This document shows positions 52,001-59,464 of a stretch of DNA of 64,000 bases, one piece after another. Made by a program: the position numbers and the translations under genes. Positions within the stretch are counted from its first letter, which is position 1; the number at the start of each line of letters is the position of its first letter. A model generated the notes under the pieces. It worked only from the letters and a program-made list of their open reading frames with translations. It was not told the DNA's origin and ran no database searches. Source of the stretch: Acanthochromis polyacanthus (lineage: Eukaryota > Chordata > Actinopteri > Pomacentridae); contig NC_067113.1 of the NCBI RefSeq assembly GCF_021347895.1, forward strand, positions 41,641,474-41,705,473, written 5' to 3'.

Positions 52001-55000
52001 TGAGGACTATGTTGTGTATGTTTGTCCTGAGAGACAACAGTAAAATGGCATACAAGTCAACTGATGTTAAGCAGGGGAATCATTCACCAGAGGGAGTAAT
52101 TATTGAGCTCAAAACAAATGATGGAAATAAGCAGCTAGAGTTGATAATAATACCATTTCCCTTGAGGACCCCCACGCGGCACCAACCACGTATGACTCTG
52201 TGACAGTGACTTCATTTACCTTAAAGAAATATAAGCTGCTGTCTGATTGCACTGCTGAAACATTGATTCAACTTGAATATGCTGCAGAACTTTTGTCAAA
52301 CTTAAGCAGAGCTGTAGCATTCAACAATGAGGAATTTTAAGCATTACAAATACCAGAAATGTTATTCCAGTGTGTAAGTGTATGAGAAACAGGATGGAGT
52401 ACAACGGCCAGCTGAGCCGTATGTGTCTGGAATTCACTGGACAACCACAGTCCATCACAACTGAACCACAAGCCATGCTTGTAGCTGCTGAGGTCAACCA
52501 CTATCCTTGTAGGGAATTTCTTTAATTGACTGATTTATAGTGATGGTGTTACGATGTTTAACTAAAATGATGATGATAAGATGATTCCAATATTATATCA
52601 GTTTAATTAAGGAGGGTTGGAGGGGCTTGACACAAGTTACTAGATTTGGCCAAAAACTGGTCCATCAAGAACATGTTTGAACTGTGAGAAACACAGTCAA
52701 CTACTGATATATAGGTTTTTAAAAAGCACCTAAGTTGATCGTCCTCTATTGGCAACCAAAAGATGTATTAGTAATCTTCCTAAATCACAGTGGGAATTGA
52801 TGGGGCTCGGAAACACCCCCACAATTTAATCAATTGTTCCTGGCATCATTTCTGATGGTTAAGTTCACAGCGGTCAATTTGTAGTCAGAGTGCAATCATA
52901 TGATCATGAACAGGCAGCAGACGTAGTGTTCACTTGTTGTCATAGTTTCAGTGATGCCGTGCCACTATCTCACAATACAGAAATCTTTATCAAATCTGTG
53001 GATCCAGACTATAAGCCGCATCACTGGCAAACTCTAATCAGTTGGCCCTTCTGTCATTTCTGACCTTCCCTGAAAATTTCATCCAAATCCATTTGTCCAT
53101 TTTTTGAGCAATGCTGGGTACTTCAACCCCCAGAAACAAGATGAATTTTGGGAATGCAAACTGTGTCTTGCTGGATAACTATTGGTACTGAAATGTAGAG
53201 GCAGCTTTCCCCAAATCACTTCGGACAACTGAGAGTATGATGCTTGTGCATGCTTATCCATCAGTGCAACAGCATGCAATTAACTCTTGTAATATGTCAA
53301 AAATGATACAGAAATGGTACTAAGTCTGACATAGTAAGAAACTGCCTTCACCACTTTTACAGAATGTGATCAGGGTGCTCATTCAGACATGGAACTGACA
53401 CATTCAGATGCTGGCAGATGAAATGTGGGCAAGGGGCTAATGATACTTGGCAGACCAAGGTTAAGTTGTCAACCCAGAAAATTGCTTGCAAACAGTACAT
53501 TATAGGTGTGGATTCTAGGCTGACATTTGTCTCCTTTGCATATCATACAGATACAGAAATCACACTTTGTAGGTTACACTCTAAACCCTAACCCTGGTAA
53601 TGTTAATACCGTGCAAGAAACAACCACAAAACTTCATCAGCCTTCTACTTTGAACACTATGAACATGTGAGCAGTCCTTGCAACATTAGATTGGTGATGC
53701 TGTTACGAAAACTGTCACTCCTCAAATGTGTCATCTCTGCATGCAGACTGTGGACGTTTGTGATTACCAAGTGAGTCAATATTCACCAGTTACAGAGACA
53801 GGGAGCAATGAAGACTAGATATCACATTTGAAATATAAAGCATTAAAGGACACATCTACAGCGACTCATTGACCTTTGGACTAGTAACAATGGTATTTAA
53901 TTAATCAGCAATAGATTCATGTGAAAAAGCAACAAATAGCAGAGAAGATGTGTCACGGTCAGTCCGCTTGCAGGGTTGATGATTACAAATGCTGAATCAG
54001 CCATCTTTGTACTTTGAGACAAACTGTCCGGGTTGGTCGAGAGAATACACAGTAATGTGCATTCCAGCTCATCAGGAATGAGTTTGTAGCTGTGGTTCAA
54101 AACAGTTACAAGGCCAAGAGCTTTCCGAAATCATAGCACTTTTGTTCAGTATTTGGAGAAAAACAAACAGGATGCCAAGTCATTTTCTGTCTCCCGGACC
54201 AACTGACCAGCACCGACAGCCGCCAACCAGATAGTGCAAGTACAATTTCACAGGAATGTTTCGACATCAGTGTAACTGTTCAAAACAAACAACAACTTAT
54301 CTACAAAACTGATAAAATCACATAAACAGACTGGCACTGGAACAGGAAAGGGTGGGCGCTGCTTTTGCTTTTTATCTCCCCGCATAATGGAAGCAGATCT
54401 CGACTCCAGTGCTTGAAATCATGTACAGTAGCGTCTATTATGCACACACACACACACAAAATATGAACTCTCTGTCAAACACGCTGCTTGTTTGCATGAA
54501 AAAAAAGAAAGCAGTGGGAGGCACTGTGGCACATTATGCTGTGGTGAATTCTGTGTAAACGTCAGGGGAAAAAATCCATGTTTACTTAACAATCATTTTT
54601 TCTAGCTTGACTCACTTGTGAGGTGATGAGCTAACATGAATGCACTGACACAGGCACAAAAAACGACTACAGAAAGGCATGCTCAGACATGACATGCAAA
54701 CTGTTTTTTTCCTTTATTGTATTCAGTCCTAAACCTAGCTGGAGACGGCTGTGGGTACCAACACGACTTGAGCATTTGATACGCTGTAATTAAACAAAAC
54801 GTGTTAGATTCCATCTAGTCATGCAATATTCACGTTATATATCTAGGGTGTAATTTACTCTCCATTGCACAGGAAATACCTCTGAAAAAGCTTGTTAAAG
54901 TATAGAAATGTTCTTATATGTAACAGAAAGACACTCTGGAGGTTAAATAAATAAAGAATGTAGCATAAATTTAACTAAAAACACTAATTTACCAAACAAG

Positions 55001-55454
55001 ATAAATGGTACAAACCTTTATCAACGAGTAGTAACTAAAACAGAAAGTTAGCTTCTGATTTTTTGCCTTTACAATCATTTTCTGTATTTGTTAAGCCATT
55101 TTGTGCTACAACCGTTCGCTCACTCAGCAGGCTCGCCGTGAAGTAAGCAACATTTATCGTCAAAATAGGGAAAGAACACACGTTAACAGTCATTTGTGTT
55201 TATATGCCAGCTGAGGAATGTTATAGCTGGCTTGTTACCGTGAAAAGCTAATGCTAGCTGCCTCAGCGCAGCCTCCGCTGCGTGCAATGGTGCCTTTATA
55301 AAAGTTGTGGGCGACAGTTAAGTTTTTCGGCTCGGAGAAAACGGTACCGACACCGGTTAGCCTCTCGTTCCACCGTTAACCGAACAGAACAAGTACGAAA
55401 ACGACGTGCAGCAAGGGTTTTGTTTTATTCTCACCTTATGCTGTAGTAACTCAT
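28295..55454 (-). CDS. tulp3: Tubby-like protein 3, complete, 11 coding exons
   Basis: Coding exons in order: 55454-55435, 45232-45181, 39815-39653, 38155-37934, 33621-33494, 32270-32079, 31923-31811, 30591-30474, 30375-30277, 30072-29901 and 28428-28295. All phases agree and give 470 residues (human TULP3 is about 442). The N-terminus (QQKLEKQ joined to [20 protein letters not shown]) is the conserved helix that in TULP3 binds the IFT-A complex. The IDGPAAFL block, then SMNFDE and RPSSAASG, set it apart from TUB and TULP1. The tubby domain runs from about residue 216 to the end ([21 protein letters not shown]..., [44 protein letters not shown]). The KLR motif is the phosphoinositide-binding pair known in tubby proteins. 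TULP3 carries GPCRs into cilia and restrains Hedgehog signalling. Exon 1 codes only for MSYYSI plus two bases. Exon 4 has an unusual S/Q/P-rich run. Introns 5, 7 and 10 are mostly transposon. Confidence 0.95.
28566..29850 (+). mobile_element. pogo/Tigger-like element in tulp3 intron 10, interrupted by a MITE
   Basis: The ends are CAGCAGGTCCTCGGTTTATG and, on the other strand, CAGGGGGTCTTCGGCTTACG. TA precedes the left end; the right flank has decayed. At 29007 an ATG opens [13 protein letters not shown] followed by [12 protein letters not shown], the N-terminus of a Tigger-type transposase. The frame is broken at 29091 by a 229-bp MITE and resumes after it as [13 protein letters not shown]. 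The rest is noncoding. It fills 1,285 of the 1,472 bp of intron 10. Confidence 0.82.
29091..29319. mobile_element. 229-bp Tc1-type MITE inside the Tigger transposase frame
   Basis: The inverted ends are CAGTCAAGCCTGAAAATATTC and, on the other strand, CAGTCAAGCCCGAAATTATTC, with TA at 29089-29090 and 29320-29321. The related Tigger copy at 10321-11194 lacks it and shows the uninterrupted site (GTGAAATTAGATAGAATAAG). Confidence 0.85.
30930..31553 (+). mobile_element. TCAATATA-type MITE, copy 4 (ends eroded), tulp3 intron 7
   Basis: It aligns with the inside of the 60367 copy (AACAACCACCTTCTAATTAG, CACATGACCTGCTCCACATG, CAAGGCTTTCTGAGTTATTT). Both terminal repeats are lost, and about 50 bp after GTGTGGATTTA are deleted. 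Confidence 0.75.
32345..33451. mobile_element. hAT-type nonautonomous element with internal A-rich tandem array, tulp3 intron 5
   Basis: The right end GGCCCGCGGGCCGCATGTTT-GACACCCCTG is the well-known hAT/Charlie-like terminus of fish and other vertebrates. The left part (AACTCCAAATTTTTCCTTTC, ATGCCTCAGTCAATCATTTAC) also fits that family as I know it. The left terminus is lost. Between them, 32560-33265 has become a long array. The element fills about 90 percent of intron 5 and ends 42 bp before exon 5. Confidence 0.7.
32560..33265 (+). repeat. GACAAAA-type degenerate tandem array with 21-bp core
   Basis: A 21-bp unit (ACAAAATGACAAAAACGAGA plus A) is repeated nearly perfectly about four times at 32600-32680. 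Over 700 bp, looser variants of GACAAAA/GAGACAAAA continue. The strand is strikingly poor in T (A, G and C only for long runs), so open frames on both strands here are artefacts. Confidence 0.85.
34000..36500. other. tulp3 intron 4, mostly unique
   Basis: No exon was found. At 34020-34480 there is AT-rich sequence with many CCAAAAATT-like strings. At 35040-35240 a block with a GACGACCCTCCACCTG/GGCGGGTCGTC inverted pair and an ACATAAAACC TATA-like string resembles a retroelement end. Bases 35570-36370 look unique and carry several TAAT motifs. The plus-strand open frame at 35120-35560 has no recognisable domain. Confidence 0.4.
36540..37650. repeat. Dispersed fish repeats in tulp3 intron 4
   Basis: Two pieces are seen. 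The first, about 36540-36840, starts TAGGGGTGTG and contains GCCAATAACTGATATGCTGATATTG. The second, about 36860-37650, starts AAGCTGCAAGCAGCGTTGATC and repeats a CCACCAGGTGGTGCT block twice (about 36917 and 37059). Both have the look of widespread teleost repeats; the family names are uncertain. Confidence 0.5.
39893..40635 (-). mobile_element. TCAATATA-type MITE, copy 5, tulp3 intron 2, with a nested LINE-tail insertion
   Basis: It starts TCAATATATAAATGCGGGAC and tracks copy 3 without the 116-bp insertion. Near its far end, about 40475-40607, an extra piece ends GTAAAGCGCTTTATAAATAAAGTTATTATTATTAT, the typical 3' tail of an L2-like LINE or a SINE that borrows it. The last few bases of the MITE end are lost. 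Confidence 0.8.
40803..40828 (+). repeat. Poly(A) run of about 26
   Basis: An uninterrupted A homopolymer lies in tulp3 intron 2. It may be a retroposon tail, but the sequence 5' of it was not recognised. Confidence 0.7.
42979..43057 (+). repeat. (TG)n microsatellite
   Basis: A long TG run broken once by GAGCGCACAATGC and ending CGCGCGC, in tulp3 intron 2. Confidence 0.9.
43256..44410 (-). mobile_element. 5'-truncated non-LTR retrotransposon (end of reverse transcriptase ORF)
   Basis: On the minus strand a frame of about 155 codons runs from about 44405 to 43940. It reads [13 protein letters not shown], then [26 protein letters not shown], and near the end [19 protein letters not shown] and FKSML. 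This is the C-terminal region typical of I/Nimb- or L2-type fish LINEs (YRTHHC, HW.LFI.K, WN.LP..IR). A 3' UTR with AGATGCTACATCTCAAGGGG follows. The frame is barely decayed, suggesting a fairly recent insertion into tulp3 intron 2. Confidence 0.8.
45860..46295 (-). repeat. tRNA-headed SINE-like repeat, tulp3 intron 1
   Basis: On the minus strand, 46012-45930 looks like a tRNA: box A TAGCTCAACTGGTTAAG and box B GGTTCAATTCC. It is joined to CTATCCTTGGCGGAGGTCTG, a motif found in many fish repeats. A second CTTGGCGGAGGTAATAA, in the opposite orientation, closes the region at about 46280. Short GACA units (CAGACAGACAGACAGACGGAC) lie between. It is not a functional tRNA gene, because the stems are imperfect. 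Confidence 0.6.
46300..47980. other. tulp3 intron 1, nothing recognised
   Basis: Mixed unique sequence without exon, RNA gene or clear repeat. A short stretch at 46868-46930 resembles a LINE tail (ATTTACATGGCACCTTTCATG). Confidence 0.4.
47984..48307 (-). repeat. Common teleost LINE-tail/SINE-type repeat
   Basis: The plus strand shows the familiar series CATAAATCCATTATCC, CACCCTGGACAGGTC, AATTTAGAATCACCAGTTAAC, TGTGGGAGGAAGCCGGAG, GGGAGAACATGCAAACTCC and GTGCTAACCACCAAGCCACTG. This block recurs throughout teleost genomes. The family name is left open. Confidence 0.75.
49760..50110. repeat. Dispersed repeat with (ACAT)n microsatellite
   Basis: A block with TTGATCATCATACGTATCTCC, TTACACTGATCTTCAGTGCC and GCAGAGATATCGGACCGGAC leads into about ten ACAT units (50005-50047), then ACCTGTCGGGCGTGGTTAATG. 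The unique-looking parts resemble other fish repeats of the type seen at 46100-46290. Confidence 0.5.
50120..55430. other. tulp3 intron 1, nothing recognised
   Basis: About 5 kb without a supported exon or strong repeat. A G-run of 12 lies near 50618 and a short (CA)n near 54442. The open frames here are short and featureless. Confidence 0.45.
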
Positions 55455-55620
55455 GTTTATCCACGGTTGCTAAGGAAGATCCTCGTGAGGTAGAGCACTT
55501 TTTGTGGACGCGGTTGGGGACAGCTCTGTTACTCGGTCCTTAGTTACCGAGCACACAAACAACGGGACTTCCTATTGGTCCGCCGCGTACTTAGGTGGAA
55601 CTTGATTGGTGGACATCCTA
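55455..55620 (-). promoter_or_regulatory. tulp3 promoter/5' UTR: paired CCAAT boxes and an X-box-like site
   Basis: Read toward tulp3, two CCAAT boxes lie at 55605-55609 and 55574-55578, 31 bp apart, in GC-richer DNA (CGCGG, CGCCGCG). In the 5' UTR, 12 bp before the ATG, GTTGCT-A-AGGAAG (55466-55478) resembles an RFX X-box, fitting 9 of 12 consensus positions. No TATA box was seen. The transcription start is not placed. Confidence 0.5.
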
Positions 55621-55639
55621 TAGGTGGAGTGTCTGCCTC

Positions 55640-56500
55640 GACTGTGGGAGGGCTGAAAATATGCTATTTCTACCATTTAAAGATGCCTCAAATACATGAA
55701 GAACATACCTATTGTCCGAGAAAATATGCATATAAAAGGGGGGGCATATAGTGACCGGTAATTGTGACAAATGCTGCTTCAATAAACTCAATCTTTCATG
55801 ATTAACATTCTGCATTTACAACTGCTGTTATTCCTGTCTGAAATTGTTACAAAACATTTAACAAAATCAACACTTGAACATTTCAATGTGGAATGCTGTA
55901 ATTTCTGCTTACTACATGTTTATTTCAGCCTGAGTTGCTTTAATACAGAATTTTACAAGCTTTTAAAATGCCAATCATAGTTAAACATGAAAGTGTGCAG
56001 TCAGGCTCACACTTCAGATGTCTGAGTTGTTAACAGCTTCAGCAAATCAACATTTTACTCTCTAAAATTCTCACATGAACTTTGAAATGATTCAGTATTT
56101 CACCACAAATCAAAGATCAGAGAAAAAAATCCAACAACTATATCAGAACTTCATTTACTTTTCTTTCTTGTGTTAATCACCTGATGACCACATTTTCTGC
56201 TGCCCCTGTATATTGAACTGTATATAAAGTGCAAGTCACCTCCAACAGCAGCAGCTGCAAGTATAACATGCTGGTAACACAGTGATGCTTTAGTATTAAT
56301 TAACCTTTAATGTCATACCAAAACAACACCTTTACTTTAATGCTTCACCTTCATTTTGCTAATACTCATGCACTTTTAATTTTGTAATTTTTTTATGCAA
56401 GATGATTACTTGCAATGGAGTATTTTTATATTGCTGTAACATAGAGCATTTCTGCCATCACTAACTGTAGCCTGACAGAAGTGTCAATAAATAAACCAGG
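55640..56500. other. Intergenic between tulp3 and rhno1
   Basis: AT-rich, with no gene and no recognised repeat. The open frames of about 60 codons on both strands lack features. Confidence 0.5.
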
Positions 56501-56521
56501 AAATTTCTTTCCATGTGTATA

Positions 56522-56527
56522 TTTATT
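56522..56527 (-). terminator. Candidate rhno1 poly(A) signal
   Basis: TTTATT on the plus strand (AATAAA for the minus-strand transcript) lies about 385 bases after the rhno1 stop. Confidence 0.5.
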
Positions 56528-56910
56528 CAACATAGTTGAAAGGCAGTGTTTTTAAACTGCACAGCACATTCACCAAAAGCAATTTTTACATGATCCTGCA
56601 GAACAGTCTTGGATTTATATAACATATGTTTGCTCAATTTTGGGGCATGTGATATCAGTTACAGTTCATATGGACTCAGCCATTTACTCAAAATAAAATG
56701 CAGAAAAAAATAACACTAAAAAACCTGGCTCGAGTTGGAAAAGATTAGGAATAGGTCTCAATATATACAGTATAACTGGAAGCCAACGACCATGTCTGTG
56801 CAGAGGGGCTGCATAAGAGTTATTTCATAACATCAGTTGGCTTGTCAATTAATCAATCAACCAAAAATGAATCAACAACTGTGAAAGAAAATTCTTCCAG
56901 ACTCTCTACA

Positions 56911-57998
56911 TCAGCTGTGAATTGATGCATCTGACTCAGACAGATGGCCCCTCTCTTTTAACAACAACATCAAACTCTTCCTTCTCCTCCATGTCACCTT
57001 CACCCCATAATCCCTCTCTGGAGTATCAGCCACTAAAATGTCAGGAGGCCCATCACATGGTGATGAGCATGACTGAGCCAGTAGCAAATGTGCAGAGGGG
57101 GACGAGGGACAACTGCTAACTCCCTGTATTACTGTTGGAGTGTCCACATCAGGTGGTGGACCGATACTGCTGACATCAGCGGTGCTAAATTCATTGGAGG
57201 TGGGTGTTGAAGCACAGCCTGCTGGAAGTCTGCTTCTCTCGGACACTTGAATAGATGGTGTTTCAGGTTGATCCAAACATCTGCTGTGGGATGCAGGACC
57301 TTCAGAAAATATTTCATCTTTCTTTTTCCTGATTGAGGTCAACTGTCTCTTCGGTGTGTCAGAGTGCCGTGACGCTGTCCTTTTGTTTGGGCATGATTGC
57401 TGTGGTTCATTCCCCACATTAGACACAGAACTGCACTCTGTAGCTTTCTTTGTCCTTGTAGTCGTTGGCTGATGGCCTCTTGACTCTGTATGAAATGACA
57501 ATGAAGGATATCTGCACACACTCGTTTTCCTGGACAGCGGACTACAACTGTCAAGGACGCTTGTGGCAGACTGACATTTTCTCCGCCTTCGTTTCACCGG
57601 AGGTGCGGCTGCAACAGAACTGTCGAACTCTGGTCTAACCTGAAAGAATAAAAGTATAGCAATCAATCAGCCTGATAATACCAATGCTACCAACCATTAA
57701 GGGGCATTATTGGAAAGGAAGGTCAGGTTTATCTTTATATTCTTGGAACCAACTCAAATTAAGTGGCTATGCTGAATGTTTTCCACCACAGAGTTACTGA
57801 AAAGAGTTCCAAATAAATAAACAAACAACTCACCCAGGAATTAAGAGATGGTGTGCTTTGGGCTTTTGTCTCTGTGAAAAACTCTCTGGGGTTGAGTGCT
57901 GCTCGGACTTCAGGCGCATTTTGGAGTCTGGCTCCACACACAGGGGGCTCCAGGAATAGCAATGGAGGCTTGTCTGACTTTGATACTTTTCGGGGCAT
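56911..57998 (-). CDS. rhno1: RAD9-HUS1-RAD1 interacting nuclear orphan 1 (RHINO), complete
   Basis: Two coding exons, 57998-57834 and 57639-56911, join in phase 0 to give 297 residues (human RHNO1 is 238). The start MPRKVSK follows a 5' UTR intron. The hallmark is residues 54-61, SWVRPEFD. In human RHINO the SWV motif (55-57) is needed for binding the 9-1-1 checkpoint clamp. Here the intron falls exactly between W55 and V56. A basic stretch follows at once (VKRRRRK). The central part is Ser/Thr/Pro-rich and probably disordered. The C-terminus keeps a compact conserved block (DTPERDYGVKVTWRRRKSLM). RHINO supports ATR-CHK1 signalling with TOPBP1 and, in vertebrates, polymerase-theta end joining in mitosis. 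Its place between tulp3 and foxm1, divergent from foxm1, is as in mammals. The order and motifs make the call secure; the longer middle is typical of fast-evolving disordered regions. Confidence 0.93.
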
Positions 57999-58161
57999 TA
58001 ATAGAAGTCATTCCTGAACACCTAAAGGAATAAACACATGATTAAATAATCTAAATCGGCTTGCTTCAAATATTAGGCTGGTTTACAGTTTAGATGTCCA
58101 CACTTCGTTGTATTCCTTTGAATGTTTTCACTCGTAGCAACACGTTTGGTATTTTTCTTAC

Positions 58162-58230
58162 CTTTATGTGGCTCGTGGTGTAGGACGTCGTTATCGTTTA
58201 CGGCAGTTAACACGACTATTAAAAGTTACT
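58162..58230 (-). other. rhno1: Probable noncoding first exon of rhno1
   Basis: On the minus strand, CACATAAAG at 58170-58162 meets a strong donor GTAAGA. The acceptor is TTTAG or TTCAG at about 58021-58014, giving an intron of roughly 140 bp. The 5' limit is a guess. An out-of-frame ATG (ATGACTTCT) lies 13 bases before the chosen start in this leader. Confidence 0.5.
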
Positions 58231-58450
58231 GATACAGTTCACGTTACCTACTTTTGACTGTTTTGTTTCCCGTCATCTTGCTACTTGTTATTTCCCGGTT
58301 TTCACTATTGTCCTCTCTGATTGGTTCCGTCCAGGTCTGTTTCTCTTGCTTCTATTGGTGCATTTTTCCACCACGTGATCAAAGTGACGGGGGCAGGACC
58401 CACAGCGCCAAAATTCAAAAACGTTACAGAGTCGACGAGACAGGCATGTA
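58231..58450. promoter_or_regulatory. Bidirectional rhno1/foxm1 promoter
   Basis: Plus-strand motifs are two ATTGG (inverted CCAAT) at 58320-58324 and 58354-58358, 34 bp apart; an E-box CACGTG at 58372-58377; GCGCCAAAA at 58405-58413 (TTTTGGCGC on the other strand, a perfect E2F consensus); and, directly adjoining, TTCAAA at 58414-58419 (TTTGAA on the other strand, CHR-like). NF-Y pairs at this spacing with E2F/CHR sites are typical of late-cell-cycle genes. FOXM1 is a known DREAM/MuvB target, and the human RHNO1/FOXM1 pair shares a bidirectional promoter. No TATA box was seen. Confidence 0.65.
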
Positions 58451-59464
58451 ATTAACATGAAATAAAAGGGCGATGTCGATGTTGAGGATTCGGGGTAAAA
58501 TATGAACCAAATGTTTCAAGTTCTAGTCGGAATCCAGCCGAGCGGAATCGCCTGAGACATCGCAATGATATGAAGGTTGGGCTTTATTTGCTGTTCGTTG
58601 TAACAGTGAAGTTAGCCACGTAGCTAAACTAGCTTCTGAACACTTGTAGCTGCTGAGGCTAACGCTGGCAGAGAGAAAGCTAGCATGGTGCGCCAGGTGC
58701 AACGGCTAAAGTGTTTGTTGTTCAGGTCTAATAAGACAAACCAGAAGCTGAATGCGGTGGTATATCAAACGGCTTTTTTTGGAAGCTAAGAACATGTCAC
58801 TGGTGTCAAAAAGTGTCTTCCTGAATGAATATGGTGTCGTCATGCATTATTCATATTATATAATGAAATATGTGTTAGACGGTGGCCTTTCTGGTGGATT
58901 ATCAGCGGAAAATTTGATGAATGTCGTAACTATTTTAATATATAAGTATAGCTTTGTCTGCCAGTTAGTCAACGGCAAACGTTAAATGGAAAAAAACGTC
59001 AACTGCAGACACGCAAGCAGCTAACGACTGTTGTTCTAGAAGTGACAAGTCGCCAGGAAACCTCTCTAGCTGAAATCTGTTAGTTAGCCTCCTAACCGGG
59101 CAGTTGTGGAGCTAAGATAACCGACACACGGACAACGAGGGCCTGGATTTCATCTGGAGAACAGTGTGTCCTTCTGCACAGTATGTTGTAACTAGTATTT
59201 GACGTGTTTAGGTTTCTTCTTGACAGTCCAAAGTAATACGAACTGAACGGTAAACTGTTGCTAGCAGGCTGAACGTTAATCTACCGGTAATTCTAGTTGG
59301 CACGGTTCGTTAGCATGACATACTTGGTAGTGTAGATTTTTTATCCCAGTGTGTAACGGGTGTCAAATCACTTTATTGTCGTTCAGACGCTCATATTCGT
59401 ATTTTTGTGTCACTTTTGCATAGATTACCAGTGGATAGCAAGGGGGAATTTCAATGATCTGACA

